Source: Pseudoselenomonas ruminantium
GTDB lineage: Bacteria > Bacillota > Negativicutes > Selenomonadales > Selenomonadaceae
Direction: 5' to 3'
DNA: 63,800 nt
Assembly: GCF_900104055.1 (NCBI RefSeq)
Contig: NZ_FNJQ01000021.1
Coordinates: 1-63,800, forward strand
The notes under the pieces were generated by a model that was not told the DNA's origin, searched no databases, and saw nothing but the letters and a program-made list of their open reading frames with translations. Below are positions 36,473 to 44,266 of this stretch, in pieces. A program made the translations under genes and the position numbers. Position 1 is the stretch's first letter. Every line of letters begins with the position of its first letter.

Positions 36473-37561
36473 TCAGTTGGCCGCTACAGCAGCCATTGCC
36501 TCGCGGACAGCGGCCTCCGGCACATCATTGCGGCAGATCACTTCACCGATGGACTTCATGAGTACCCAGGTGACCTTGCCGCCTATGGTCTTCTTGTCAT
36601 GGAAGATATCGACGTACATATTGTCCACGGTCACCCCGGCCGCCTTCAAGGGCAGCTTGTAAGCGGCCACGAGCTTCTGCACCCGGTCAAATTCCTGTGG
36701 CCCGATCAAGCCCAACTTCTCGCTGATATAAGCCGCCCCCACCATGCCGGTGCCCACGGCTTCGCCATGATTGTAGCGCACATAGCCTGTTTCTTTTTCG
36801 ATGGCATGACCGATGGTATGACCAAAATTCAGGATGCGGCGCAGACCTGCTTCCTTTTCATCCTCGCTGACCACTGCGGCCTTGATTTCGCAGGAACGCG
36901 CAATCATATGCGTCAGGGCTTCCGGTTCCAAAGCCAATACCTTTTCCTGATTTTCCTCTAAAAAGCGGAAAAACTCCTCATCATAGATGATGCCGTATTT
37001 GATGATTTCCCCCAGCCCCGTGTAGATTTCCCGCTGCGGCAGGGTGCTCATATAATCCAGTTCCATAAAGACAGCCTTGGGCTGATAGAACGCACCGATA
37101 AGGTTCTTGCCCAACTCATGGTTGACCGCCACCTTGCCGCCCACGCTGGAATCCACCTGCGCCAGCAGGCTCGTGGGCAGCTGCACAAAAGGCACGCCGC
37201 GCATATAGGAGGCCGCCACGAAGCCGGCCAGATCACCGACCACGCCGCCGCCCAGCGCAAATACCGGTGATTTGCGGTCCAGTCCTGCCTCGATTGCTCT
37301 GGTGAAGAGTTCATTGGCCACCGTCAGGCTCTTGGACTTTTCTCCGGCGGGAATCTGCACCAGGGTTACCTCCAGCCCCGCCTGTTCGAGGATTTTCTGC
37401 ATTTTCCGGCCATAGAGCGGGCCTACATTGGTATCGGTAATCAACAGCCCCTTCTGCGAGAAACCCGCCTGCCGCACAAAGTCTATGATTTCCTGCTCAA
37501 TACCATAACCAATCACGATATCGTAGCTTTTTTCGCCTAAATCCACCCGCACCTTACGCAT
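36473..37561 (-). CDS. aroB: 3-Dehydroquinate synthase
   Basis: Second step of the shikimate pathway (NAD and metal dependent cyclisation of DAHP). 362 residues. Conserved ALGGGVVGDLAGFVAASYMR (dinucleotide site), QLPTSLLAQVDSSVGGKVAVN and RRILNFGHTIGHAIE with metal-binding His. Its start overlaps the end of aroK by 8 bases, making a tight aroC-aroK-aroB operon. Confidence 0.97.
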   Translation of the reverse strand: MRKVRVDLGEKSYDIVIGYGIEQEIIDFVRQAGFSQKGLLITDTNVGPLYGRKMQKILEQAGLEVTLVQIPAGEKSKSLTVANELFTRAIEAGLDRKSPVFALGGGVVGDLAGFVAASYMRGVPFVQLPTSLLAQVDSSVGGKVAVNHELGKNLIGAFYQPKAVFMELDYMSTLPQREIYTGLGEIIKYGIIYDEEFFRFLEENQEKVLALEPEALTHMIARSCEIKAAVVSEDEKEAGLRRILNFGHTIGHAIEKETGYVRYNHGEAVGTGMVGAAYISEKLGLIGPQEFDRVQKLVAAYKLPLKAAGVTVDNMYVDIFHDKKTIGGKVTWVLMKSIGEVICRNDVPEAAVREAMAAVAAN

Positions 37562-38084
37562 GGAGTGCCCCCCTTGTCTTCAACGTCTTGACGATTATCT
37601 CTACCACCTGCAAAGGCGACAAATCACTGGTATCCACGGCAAAATCGGCCTGGGCATAGAGGCTTTCCCGCTCAGCCAGCAATTTTTCCACCGCCTGCCG
37701 CCGGTCGCCCGTATCTTCCTTATCCAGGACCGGCCTGGTGCCCCGGCAGCGCGTACGCTGCAGCACCGTATCTACATCCGCCTGCAGGCAGACAACCGTG
37801 CCGCCCTGCTTCAAGGCCTCCATGTTCGCCGGGTTCTTGACCGTGCCGCCGCCGGTGGAGATCACCGCATTGCGGCGGCTGCCGAGCCGCACGGCCAGCT
37901 CATGTTCCAGCTTCCGGAAATGCGCTTCGCCAAATTTAGCAAAGATTTCCGGAATGCTCATACCGGCTTCTTCTTCAATCTTGACATCCATATCGATAAA
38001 GGCACAGCCAAGTTTCTGGGCCAGCATCTTGCCCGTGCTGGTCTTGCCCGTGCCCATAAAGCCAATCAGGATCACATTACGCAT
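37554..38084 (-). CDS. aroK: Shikimate kinase
   Basis: 176 residues. P-loop GFMGTGKTST (residues 8-17), DMDVKIEEE substrate/Mg segment, RKLEHELA and the STGGGTVKNP shikimate loop, and the lid RTRCRGTRPVL. ATG 38084 overlaps the aroC end by 8 bases; the longer frame to 38171 is within aroC and is ignored. Middle gene of the aroC-K-B operon. Confidence 0.96.
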   Translation of the reverse strand: MRNVILIGFMGTGKTSTGKMLAQKLGCAFIDMDVKIEEEAGMSIPEIFAKFGEAHFRKLEHELAVRLGSRRNAVISTGGGTVKNPANMEALKQGGTVVCLQADVDTVLQRTRCRGTRPVLDKEDTGDRRQAVEKLLAERESLYAQADFAVDTSDLSPLQVVEIIVKTLKTRGALHA

Positions 38085-39249
38085 GCAGCCACCAGTCCTT
38101 TGCCAGTCGTTCATTGTAGGCCTGCAGCGCTGCTTTGACATCCGCCAGGGCATCCCCGCCGAATTTCTCACAGATTGCCTGCGCTATGACAAAGGCCGTC
38201 ATGGCCTCGCCCACCACGGATGCGGCCGACACCGCACAGGTATCGCTGCGCTCCTTGCAGGCCAGCACTGCCTCGCGGCTCTTGATATCAATGGATTTCA
38301 GCGGCGTCATCAAGGTCGGGATCGGCTTCATGGCCGCCCTCAGGACGATTTCCTCCCCATTGGTCATGCCACCTTCCAGACCGCCTGCGCGGTTGGTCGT
38401 GCGATAGACCTTGCCCGCTTCATCCACGAAGACCTCATCATGGATCTCACTGCCCGGAAGCCTGCCGCAGTCAAAACCGGCACCGATCTCCACGCCCTTG
38501 ATGGCCTGAATGGACATCATGGCCGCAGAAAGCCGCGCATCGAGCCGTCTGTCCCACTGGATATGGCTGCCCAACCCCATGGGCAGGCCCCTGACGATAA
38601 TCTCAAAGATGCCTCCCAAAGTATCCCCGGCAGCCTTGGCCTCGTCAATGCGTTGTTTCATCCGCTGTTCAGCTTCCGCATCATAACAGTTGAGTTCTGA
38701 GCCAATATCTGTACCTATCTTTGAGCGGTCAATCTTTGACAAGTCAACATCGACACCACCAATCGTGGTCACATGCGAAATCACTTCTATGCCCAGTTCC
38801 CGCAAAAAAGCCTTGCAGACCGCGCCCACAGCCACCCGCATGGTGGTCTCCCGGGCGCTGGAACGCTCCAGTATATCCCGGACATCCTGACGGTCATATT
38901 TCATCACACCGGTCAGATCTGCATGACCGGGGCGGGCCGCCGTGACGCTTTCCCCCTCCGGCTCTCCAAAGGCCGCCATGCGCCCGTTCCAATTGGCAAA
39001 ATCCTTGTTGATGACCTGCAGGGTTATCGGGCCGCCCAGCGTTTCCTGGAAGCGCACACCTGAGAGCACTTCCACCTTGTCTGTCTCTATCTTCATGCGT
39101 CCGCCACGGCCATAGCCCTGCTGGCGGCGGGCCAGTTCCTTGTCAATATCCGCCTTTTCAAGCCGCAGGCCCGCCGGCAGGCCTTCCAAGATAGCCGTCA
39201 ATCTCGGTCCATGGGATTCCCCGGCCGTCATAAAACGCAATTCACTCAT
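38077..39249 (-). CDS. aroC: Chorismate synthase
   Basis: FMN-dependent elimination giving chorismate, the shared precursor of Phe/Tyr/Trp. 390 residues. Signatures GESHGPRLTAILEGLP at the N-terminus, RPGHADLTGVMKYDRQD and DPhe-type ARSSARETTMRVAVGA block. ATG 39249 follows GAGGTG; an upstream in-frame GTG at 39255 overlaps the ribosome site. It heads the aroC-aroK-aroB operon and supplies aroH. Confidence 0.96.
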   Translation of the reverse strand: MSELRFMTAGESHGPRLTAILEGLPAGLRLEKADIDKELARRQQGYGRGGRMKIETDKVEVLSGVRFQETLGGPITLQVINKDFANWNGRMAAFGEPEGESVTAARPGHADLTGVMKYDRQDVRDILERSSARETTMRVAVGAVCKAFLRELGIEVISHVTTIGGVDVDLSKIDRSKIGTDIGSELNCYDAEAEQRMKQRIDEAKAAGDTLGGIFEIIVRGLPMGLGSHIQWDRRLDARLSAAMMSIQAIKGVEIGAGFDCGRLPGSEIHDEVFVDEAGKVYRTTNRAGGLEGGMTNGEEIVLRAAMKPIPTLMTPLKSIDIKSREAVLACKERSDTCAVSAASVVGEAMTAFVIAQAICEKFGGDALADVKAALQAYNERLAKDWWLHA

Positions 39250-39351
39250 AAGCACACCTCAATTTGTAGCAAATTTAAACAGTTATTACTAGTTTAGTGT
39301 ATCATAGTGTATAAATCAAGGTGTCTTTGTTGTATTTTCATCCATTTTTGT

Positions 39352-39921
39352 CTACTTGTCAGATACAGCAAAAATATTCACCGCTAAATCCGTCACCAAT
39401 TGCTGCCCCTCTGCATGAACGGCCAAATTATGTACCACCACGATCCGCTCCCCCTCCTGCAGGCCCCGCATGAATCTCAGCAGGGAAAAGTAACCGCCCT
39501 GAAGCCGCAAGTGCAGGGATAGACCATCCTTCTCCCCCTCTTCTCGCTTTGACTGCGGACTTACCTGCTGCAGCTGTATCCGGCTTTGCTGTGCCAGGCG
39601 CTCCACATACACGATGAATTTCCCCTGCTCCAAGCTGTCAGGCACGGCCCTGTGCGCACGTTCCTGACGTTTGTTCAGCTCTGCCAGATACGCCTTGCGA
39701 TCCAGATGGGCATTCTGGAAATTCCCGACTGTCACGATCTCGGCAGCTGCCTCTGCGGCTTCACTGCGATACTCCTGTGCAGCCCGCTCCAAAGGCAGGT
39801 GTACCACCAGCAGGAAGATTACCAGCAAGGCTATCGTGCCGCCAAATCCCAGCCACAGTATGGCAGCTACCTTATGACCATTATGATATGTTTTCCACTT
39901 TGCCAGCAGCTTTCTCATCAT
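39352..39921 (-). CDS. PilO-like pilus/type II secretion inner-membrane protein
   Basis: 189 residues. A single membrane helix (about 20-42, ILWLGFGGTIALLVIFLLVV), a coiled-coil-prone stretch (45-110), and a small periplasmic alpha-beta domain (110-185), the layout of PilO/GspM. Sequence similarity is low so the call rests on topology and position. It overlaps the PilMN-like gene by 41 bases and is the last gene of the pseudopilin operon. Confidence 0.65.
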   Translation of the reverse strand: MMRKLLAKWKTYHNGHKVAAILWLGFGGTIALLVIFLLVVHLPLERAAQEYRSEAAEAAAEIVTVGNFQNAHLDRKAYLAELNKRQERAHRAVPDSLEQGKFIVYVERLAQQSRIQLQQVSPQSKREEGEKDGLSLHLRLQGGYFSLLRFMRGLQEGERIVVVHNLAVHAEGQQLVTDLAVNIFAVSDK

Positions 39922-41089
39922 TTATCTGACTCTCCCAATCTATCGTCAGGGAAAATTTCACCATCCCTTTGTTTTCCTGCGAACGGCCCATGGTTTCAGA
40001 ATCCTGCAGCCTTATCCCCTGCGGGAAAAAATCCCGATCCTGCTCCAGTCCATCCACGAATTCCGCCAGGGCATCATAACTTACCGCCTGCCCCTCCAGC
40101 TTCAGGCTGCGGCCATCATCATCACTCACCATGCTGGTAATAAAGACGCCCTCCTTGGTATTCGCCCCCAGATGCACCAGGACACTATACCATTGCGGCC
40201 CCTTTCCCTGCAGTTCCTGCATCAGTGCCTCCCGCGCCTCGATCTGCCGGCATTCCTTCTCCACCGCCAGCATCTCCTGCCGTTCCGGTGCCAATCTGAA
40301 CAGTTCCGTCCTTTGTGTTTCTGCGGCTGTCTTGGCCTGCTCATAAGCATAAATATCCATCGTCACCCATATAAGCAGGATTGACACAAGCAATCCCAGC
40401 CAACAGACAGCAATACGCGGCCAGTCCAGCTCAACGGCCTGCCGCTTGCAAAATCCATGCGTTTTCCCTGCCTGAGACAAATATCCGGCCAAACGGCTTT
40501 GCACCTCCTGCTCTCCCCCGCCGGCAATGATGTCCGTCAAAGGCAGGTCCGCAGCCGAAAAAGCCGCCTGCACTTCCTGCAGATACGCCTGACGCACGCC
40601 CAATATCATGCATTGATTTTCAGCCGTCTCCTGCCCCAACGGTTCACACAGACAGGCAAAGGCCTCTGCGCTCAGCCCCTTGGCCGCCAGCTTGTCATCC
40701 AATTCCCAATAAGCTGCCTCAGCCTGCTGTGCAGGCGTCAGATTCGGCGGCAGGCTGATGGCATAGCCGATAAGCTCCTGCTCCGGAAGCACATAGATAA
40801 GCCCGGCCTCCTGCCAGCCCCGTTTTGCCAGTTCCATCGCCGCCCAGTCCGCCAGGTTCTCCAACCCGCTCAGCAAAGTACCATCTTCCGCTGTCCCATC
40901 TGCGCAAAATCTGTTTGCCACGAGGGATACACCTTCCTCGGCTAAATACCAGCCATTTTCCTCCCGCTTGTAGCAAAGCAGGCCGCATTCCCCATTTTCA
41001 GCCGGCACGATGGCGGCACAAAGTTTCTCCTGCCGGCAGAAAAACTGTTTAAGCCGTCCAGCCCAGCCATTGATAATATATTTTCCCAT
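39881..41089 (-). CDS. PilM/PilN-like (GspL-like) assembly protein
   Basis: 402 residues. The first ~215 residues resemble the actin-like cytoplasmic part of PilM/GspL (GLIYVLPEQELIGYAISLPP, then ILGVRQAYLQEVQ). A membrane helix follows (about 225-245, AVCWLGLLVSILLIWV). The periplasmic part has a coiled coil and a PilN-like ferredoxin fold ending around ALAEFVDGLEQDRDFF. PilM and PilN are usually separate; a fusion is GspL-like. Coding overlaps its neighbours on both sides. Confidence 0.65.
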   Translation of the reverse strand: MGKYIINGWAGRLKQFFCRQEKLCAAIVPAENGECGLLCYKREENGWYLAEEGVSLVANRFCADGTAEDGTLLSGLENLADWAAMELAKRGWQEAGLIYVLPEQELIGYAISLPPNLTPAQQAEAAYWELDDKLAAKGLSAEAFACLCEPLGQETAENQCMILGVRQAYLQEVQAAFSAADLPLTDIIAGGGEQEVQSRLAGYLSQAGKTHGFCKRQAVELDWPRIAVCWLGLLVSILLIWVTMDIYAYEQAKTAAETQRTELFRLAPERQEMLAVEKECRQIEAREALMQELQGKGPQWYSVLVHLGANTKEGVFITSMVSDDDGRSLKLEGQAVSYDALAEFVDGLEQDRDFFPQGIRLQDSETMGRSQENKGMVKFSLTIDWESQINDEKAAGKVENIS

Positions 41090-41534
41090 CTCGTGCTTTA
41101 ATCCTTTTTATTTCTGCCTTGAGCCTGACATGCGGCTCCATTTTCTTTTCCCAATCACTGACCCGCCGGAAAGCCACAGCTACCAGATACATTTTCTTGT
41201 TTTGGGCTATGACATAGGTATAAGTTTCAAAATCTCCCGCTCTGCCCTGCGCCAAAGAAATTTTGTCTCCATCCTGTAATTTTTCCAGTTGGACGTCATA
41301 CTCGTCCAACCTTTTCCAGCTGCTTTCCAGTGCGCCTTCTGCTGACAGGCGCAGCTGTGTCTCCAAACTGTATTGCCTGATATTCTCTGCCTCCTGGCGG
41401 GCAAAACTGAGCAAGCCTCTGCCCAAAAACAGCAGAATAAACAGCATACAGAGCAGGACAAGCGAAACCATACCCTGCTGGCTTTCCCCTCTATGGCGCC
41501 GGCACGAAGACTGCGCTGCATAAGCTATATTCAT
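41049..41534 (-). CDS. PilX/GspK-like minor pseudopilin
   Basis: 161 residues with a type III prepilin-like segment: basic leader ending QQG, then MVSLVLLCMLFILLFLGRG. After cleavage position 5 is Val, not Glu, as in tip pseudopilins of the GspK/PilX type. The rest is a mixed alpha-beta domain ending KARDGKIYYQWLGWTA. It overlaps the gene before it by 44 bases and the PilMN-like gene after it by 41 bases. Confidence 0.6.
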   Translation of the reverse strand: MNIAYAAQSSCRRHRGESQQGMVSLVLLCMLFILLFLGRGLLSFARQEAENIRQYSLETQLRLSAEGALESSWKRLDEYDVQLEKLQDGDKISLAQGRAGDFETYTYVIAQNKKMYLVAVAFRRVSDWEKKMEPHVRLKAEIKRIKARDGKIYYQWLGWTA

Positions 41535-41988
41535 GCTTGGTTACCCCGCTTTTTCCCGTCAGCCGCAGATGATAAACCCCCGGCTGATGTTCATCCTCGT
41601 TTATTGCAAAATCCGTTATATCCACAGGCGCCAACGCATGATTTCCGGTCAAAGGTGCTCTTACCCCGCCGCAAACCAGCTTTACCACCCCATCCACTTC
41701 ATTCAGGCAATACGTGACGGAAAATGTTTCCTTATCAGGCTTCTGAGGTTTCAGCGGATTATTTTTCTTGACAATCTCATATCCTTGTTTTCCAGGCATT
41801 TTTTCGATCCGCACAGCAGACATAGAATCCTCCAACAGCTCCTGAAAAGCTATCTCTACTTCCTGTTCCAACTCGCCATCTGCTATTTGCATAAAATACG
41901 TTTTTATGCCCCAAAGAAATACGGCCATCGCCGTCATCGCCAGCATAGCGATAATGGGAATGGACACCGCAGCCTCATAAATGATCAT
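41491..41988 (-). CDS. Minor pseudopilin-like protein (J type)
   Basis: About 165 residues. Begins MIIYEAAVSIPIIAMLAMTA, a membrane helix with Glu at position 5 as in pseudopilins or TadE-like proteins. ATG 41988 lies immediately after AAGGGG, giving poor spacing. The preceding codons read WKQKG, a good prepilin cleavage context, so the true start may be an earlier codon inside the upstream gene (ATG at 42054 is possible). The start is therefore uncertain. The periplasmic part has no recognised motif. Confidence 0.6.
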   Translation of the reverse strand: MIIYEAAVSIPIIAMLAMTAMAVFLWGIKTYFMQIADGELEQEVEIAFQELLEDSMSAVRIEKMPGKQGYEIVKKNNPLKPQKPDKETFSVTYCLNEVDGVVKLVCGGVRAPLTGNHALAPVDITDFAINEDEHQPGVYHLRLTGKSGVTKHEYSLCSAVFVPAP

Positions 41989-42391
41989 CCCCTTCTGCTT
42001 CCAAGTCCTTATGTCTCTGCAGCAAGCGCATAAACACCATCTTCTTCTCGTCATTCCGTACATTCCAGATGACCTCCACCTGTAACTGCCAGCCATCATC
42101 CTGCCGATTGCAGATACTATTCAGCTGGTATTCATAACCATTCTGCAGCAAATCATCAGCCGGTCCCTGATAGGGCATCTCGGCAGGCAGCACGCCTTCC
42201 CTCTCCAGCCTGCTTTGCGCATAAGAGAACTGTGCCCGTGCCAGACAAACAGCCGGTGCCTGCGATGCAGATATATCCTTCAGCATCACCGCTTTGACGT
42301 ATAGATCAGCCATCCCCGCCAAAAGCAAAAGAAAGATGCCCGTCAGCAATGCCTCCCAAAGAAAAAACCCCGTCTCATCGCTCCGTTTCAA
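41975..42391 (-). CDS. Minor pseudopilin-like protein (I type)
   Basis: 138 residues. Leader MKRSDETG then FFLWEALLTGIFLLLLAGMA: a canonical prepilin site with Phe1 and Glu5. The downstream domain is short (QFSYAQSRLEREGVLPAEMP, then NSICNRQDDGWQLQVEVIW). It overlaps the upstream pseudopilin stop by 4 bases (ATGA). It likely joins the pseudopilus tip. Confidence 0.65.
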   Translation of the reverse strand: MKRSDETGFFLWEALLTGIFLLLLAGMADLYVKAVMLKDISASQAPAVCLARAQFSYAQSRLEREGVLPAEMPYQGPADDLLQNGYEYQLNSICNRQDDGWQLQVEVIWNVRNDEKKMVFMRLLQRHKDLEAEGDDHL

Positions 42392-42921
42392 CTTCCACCA
42401 CGCTCCATCCGGATCCGGCCACCCTTGCTGATTATTATCCGGCGTCCTTCCCGGGGATATCCTTCATAATACACCAGCAGCGTCATCGGCCCCATATCCT
42501 GTTCCCAAAGTGTCCTGCCATTCACTTCAAAGGAAATCTGCGTTTTCTTATCTTCTATGGGCAGATTCCCCTGCTTGGTTATTTTACCGACATGCACACC
42601 GGGATAATACCGACGATGGCTCAGAATATACCTATTTCCCGCCGCTAATGTATTTCCCTCCGATAAGAGATCCAGCCAGACAAATTTTTCTTCCGGTCTT
42701 TTCGCACCATATTTCCAAACATCCTCAGCCAAAAGCCGGTTGAGATTCTGGCAATGCCTGATATCCGCCAGTAAACGCTCTGCCTCATACTCCACCACCA
42801 TCTGCCGGTAAAGTTTCAATCCCCGGGGAATGGCCTGGGTGGAAAAAATCAACACTGCCATCATGGCCAGCATCACGCCCCATAAGACAAACCCCGCTTC
42901 CTTTCCCTTTATGGATTCCAT
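42388..42921 (-). CDS. Pseudopilin-like protein (H type)
   Basis: 177 residues from ATG 42921, which follows GGAGG; the open frame extends far upstream (to 43233) but inside the peptidase gene and is spurious. Leader MESIKGKEAG, then FVLWGVMLAMMAVLIFSTQA, a prepilin helix with Gly at position 5 instead of Glu. A beta-rich domain follows. It overlaps the prepilin peptidase by 13 bases. Confidence 0.65.
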   Translation of the reverse strand: MESIKGKEAGFVLWGVMLAMMAVLIFSTQAIPRGLKLYRQMVVEYEAERLLADIRHCQNLNRLLAEDVWKYGAKRPEEKFVWLDLLSEGNTLAAGNRYILSHRRYYPGVHVGKITKQGNLPIEDKKTQISFEVNGRTLWEQDMGPMTLLVYYEGYPREGRRIIISKGGRIRMERGGS

Positions 42922-43514
42922 AGCCAGGCCTCCAGCAATCCTGCACAGCTGCTGCCAGCCACAAAAGCCACGACAGCTCCCAGCGCCAAAAACGGGCCAA
43001 AGGGTATCAATATATGTTTCACAGTTCCTCTTCTCAGCCATACCCAGAAACCGTACAATCCTCCGCTGATAAAGGCAACGTAAAAACAAACCGCCATTCC
43101 GGCCAAACCCAGCCAGCTCCCCAAAACAACAGCCAGTTTTATATCCCCCCAGCCCATACCGCCGGGCACCATGAGCCGCAATCCGCCCAGAAAACCGCCT
43201 CCGAGCACTGCTCCCCGGCAGGCATCTTCCCATGAAATCCTGCCCAGCAACAGCGGCAGTATTCCCAAAACCAGCAGGGCCAATACCAGCTTATCGTAGA
43301 TCAGCAGATACCGGCAATCCAGCAATGCCAGCAAAACCAGCAGGGCCGAAAAGAGCAGCCCAAGGACCATATCGGAAAATTCCATTGTCCAAAACGATGC
43401 CAAAATCAGCAGCATGCATATCAGCCACGTTTTCCGAACCTGCCAGCATAATGACCAGGAAAATGCTTGCGGCGCGGATAGATCAGCTTGCTGGTTCACT
43501 TTTAACACCACCAT
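42909..43514 (-). CDS. Prepilin peptidase, minimal form
   Basis: About 201 residues with six or more membrane helices. Catalytic Asp pair of aspartyl A24 peptidases: LLDCRYLLIYDKL and GGMGWGDIKLAV (GxGD). The N-terminal cytoplasmic domain with Cys pairs and the N-methyltransferase activity of full PilD is absent, so it should cut but may not methylate. ATG 43514 follows GGAGAG inside the pilin gene's 3' end (32-base overlap). It would process the pseudopilins encoded on either side. Confidence 0.82.
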   Translation of the reverse strand: MVVLKVNQQADLSAPQAFSWSLCWQVRKTWLICMLLILASFWTMEFSDMVLGLLFSALLVLLALLDCRYLLIYDKLVLALLVLGILPLLLGRISWEDACRGAVLGGGFLGGLRLMVPGGMGWGDIKLAVVLGSWLGLAGMAVCFYVAFISGGLYGFWVWLRRGTVKHILIPFGPFLALGAVVAFVAGSSCAGLLEAWLWNP

Positions 43515-43905
43515 GTCCAAACTCTCCAGAAGTGTGCCCCTCACAGGTCGCCCGCATATTCTCTATGTTTGTCCCCTCTTCCTTCACCTTCTTGAGTTCA
43601 TATTTTCCGGACGTCATCGGCAGCACTGTGCCATCAGATAGCTTGCAATCTCCATGTGGGGGCTTTAACCTGCCAATATCGCTGATATATTCCTTCAAGT
43701 CAGATACCGCCTGCGGATCTTTGCCATTTTCGAGCTGATAGACAGCAATCGCAGCATCCAGCGCAGCCAGGTCACTCTGTACCTTGGCAGTATTCGCTGT
43801 GGCTATAGTCGCCGCAAATCTCGGTACAGCCATGGATGCCATTACAGCCACAATGGCCACGGCAATCAGCACGCCCAGTAAAGAAAAACCATCCTGCTCA
43901 CGCAT
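43483..43905 (-). CDS. Type IV pilin/GspG-like major pseudopilin
   Basis: 140 residues from ATG 43905, preceded by GGAGGGG. Short leader MREQDG, cleavage before FSLLGVLIAVAIVAVMASMA, then VPRFAATIATANTAKVQSDL, the alpha1 helix of type IV pilins, and a small globular domain with two Cys (DC in PHGDC and ATCEG) that could form the D-region disulfide. Mature position 5 is Gly rather than the conserved Glu. First gene of the pseudopilin operon. Confidence 0.8.
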   Translation of the reverse strand: MREQDGFSLLGVLIAVAIVAVMASMAVPRFAATIATANTAKVQSDLAALDAAIAVYQLENGKDPQAVSDLKEYISDIGRLKPPHGDCKLSDGTVLPMTSGKYELKKVKEEGTNIENMRATCEGHTSGEFGHGGVKSEPAS

Positions 43906-44000
43906 ACAAACCCCTCCCATTCTTCTAATCATCAGATGTTTTTATGGAAGTTCTTCTACATGTGAACTTCAACTCCTGCCTAAACTAATAATTTATAAAA

Positions 44001-44026
44001 AAAAAGCCAGCCAAATTACTTGGCTG
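44001..44026 (-). terminator. Terminator after the HMA-domain gene
   Basis: CAGCCAA (44008-44014) and TTGGCTG (44020-44026) form a stem followed by a run of nine T on the minus strand. It separates the metal-transport genes from the pilin operon. Confidence 0.8.
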
Positions 44027-44047
44027 ACCATCCTTATTCCTGCGCGG

Positions 44048-44266
44048 TCAAATATATACCTCGCAGTCATCCTCAACGCGCTGGCAATTGGCACGAACCT
44101 GCTCCATCACGGCTTTGATATCCTGTCCCTCTTCAAACTCCACCTTCATTTTCAATGCCATGAAATTCACCACAGCATCCTTGACACCGGCTGTATTTTT
44201 GGCTGCTTCCTCCATCAGATTCGCGCAGTTGGCGCAATCCACCTCGATCTTGTACGTCTTTTTCAT
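44048..44266 (-). CDS. HMA-domain metallochaperone-like protein
   Basis: 72 residues, one ferredoxin-like HMA domain. The metal motif is CANC (in VDCANCANLMEEAAKN) rather than the copper-typical MxCxxC. It ends CQRVEDDCEVYI with further Cys and acidic residues, a pattern seen in Zn/Cd-linked HMA domains. ATG 44266 follows GGGTG. Its first 134 bases overlap out of frame with the end of the P-type ATPase gene. It may deliver or sense Zn/Cd for that pump. Confidence 0.85.
   Translation of the reverse strand: MKKTYKIEVDCANCANLMEEAAKNTAGVKDAVVNFMALKMKVEFEEGQDIKAVMEQVRANCQRVEDDCEVYI

Noticed and set aside
42922-43233. N-terminal extension of the H-type pseudopilin
   Set aside because: It lies within the prepilin peptidase gene; ATG 42921 has a proper ribosome site and prepilin leader.
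44048-44266. HMA protein as an artefact of a frameshift in the ATPase gene
   Set aside because: It has its own ATG, ribosome site and a complete HMA fold, so it is kept as a real gene; the ATPase tail is the odd part.
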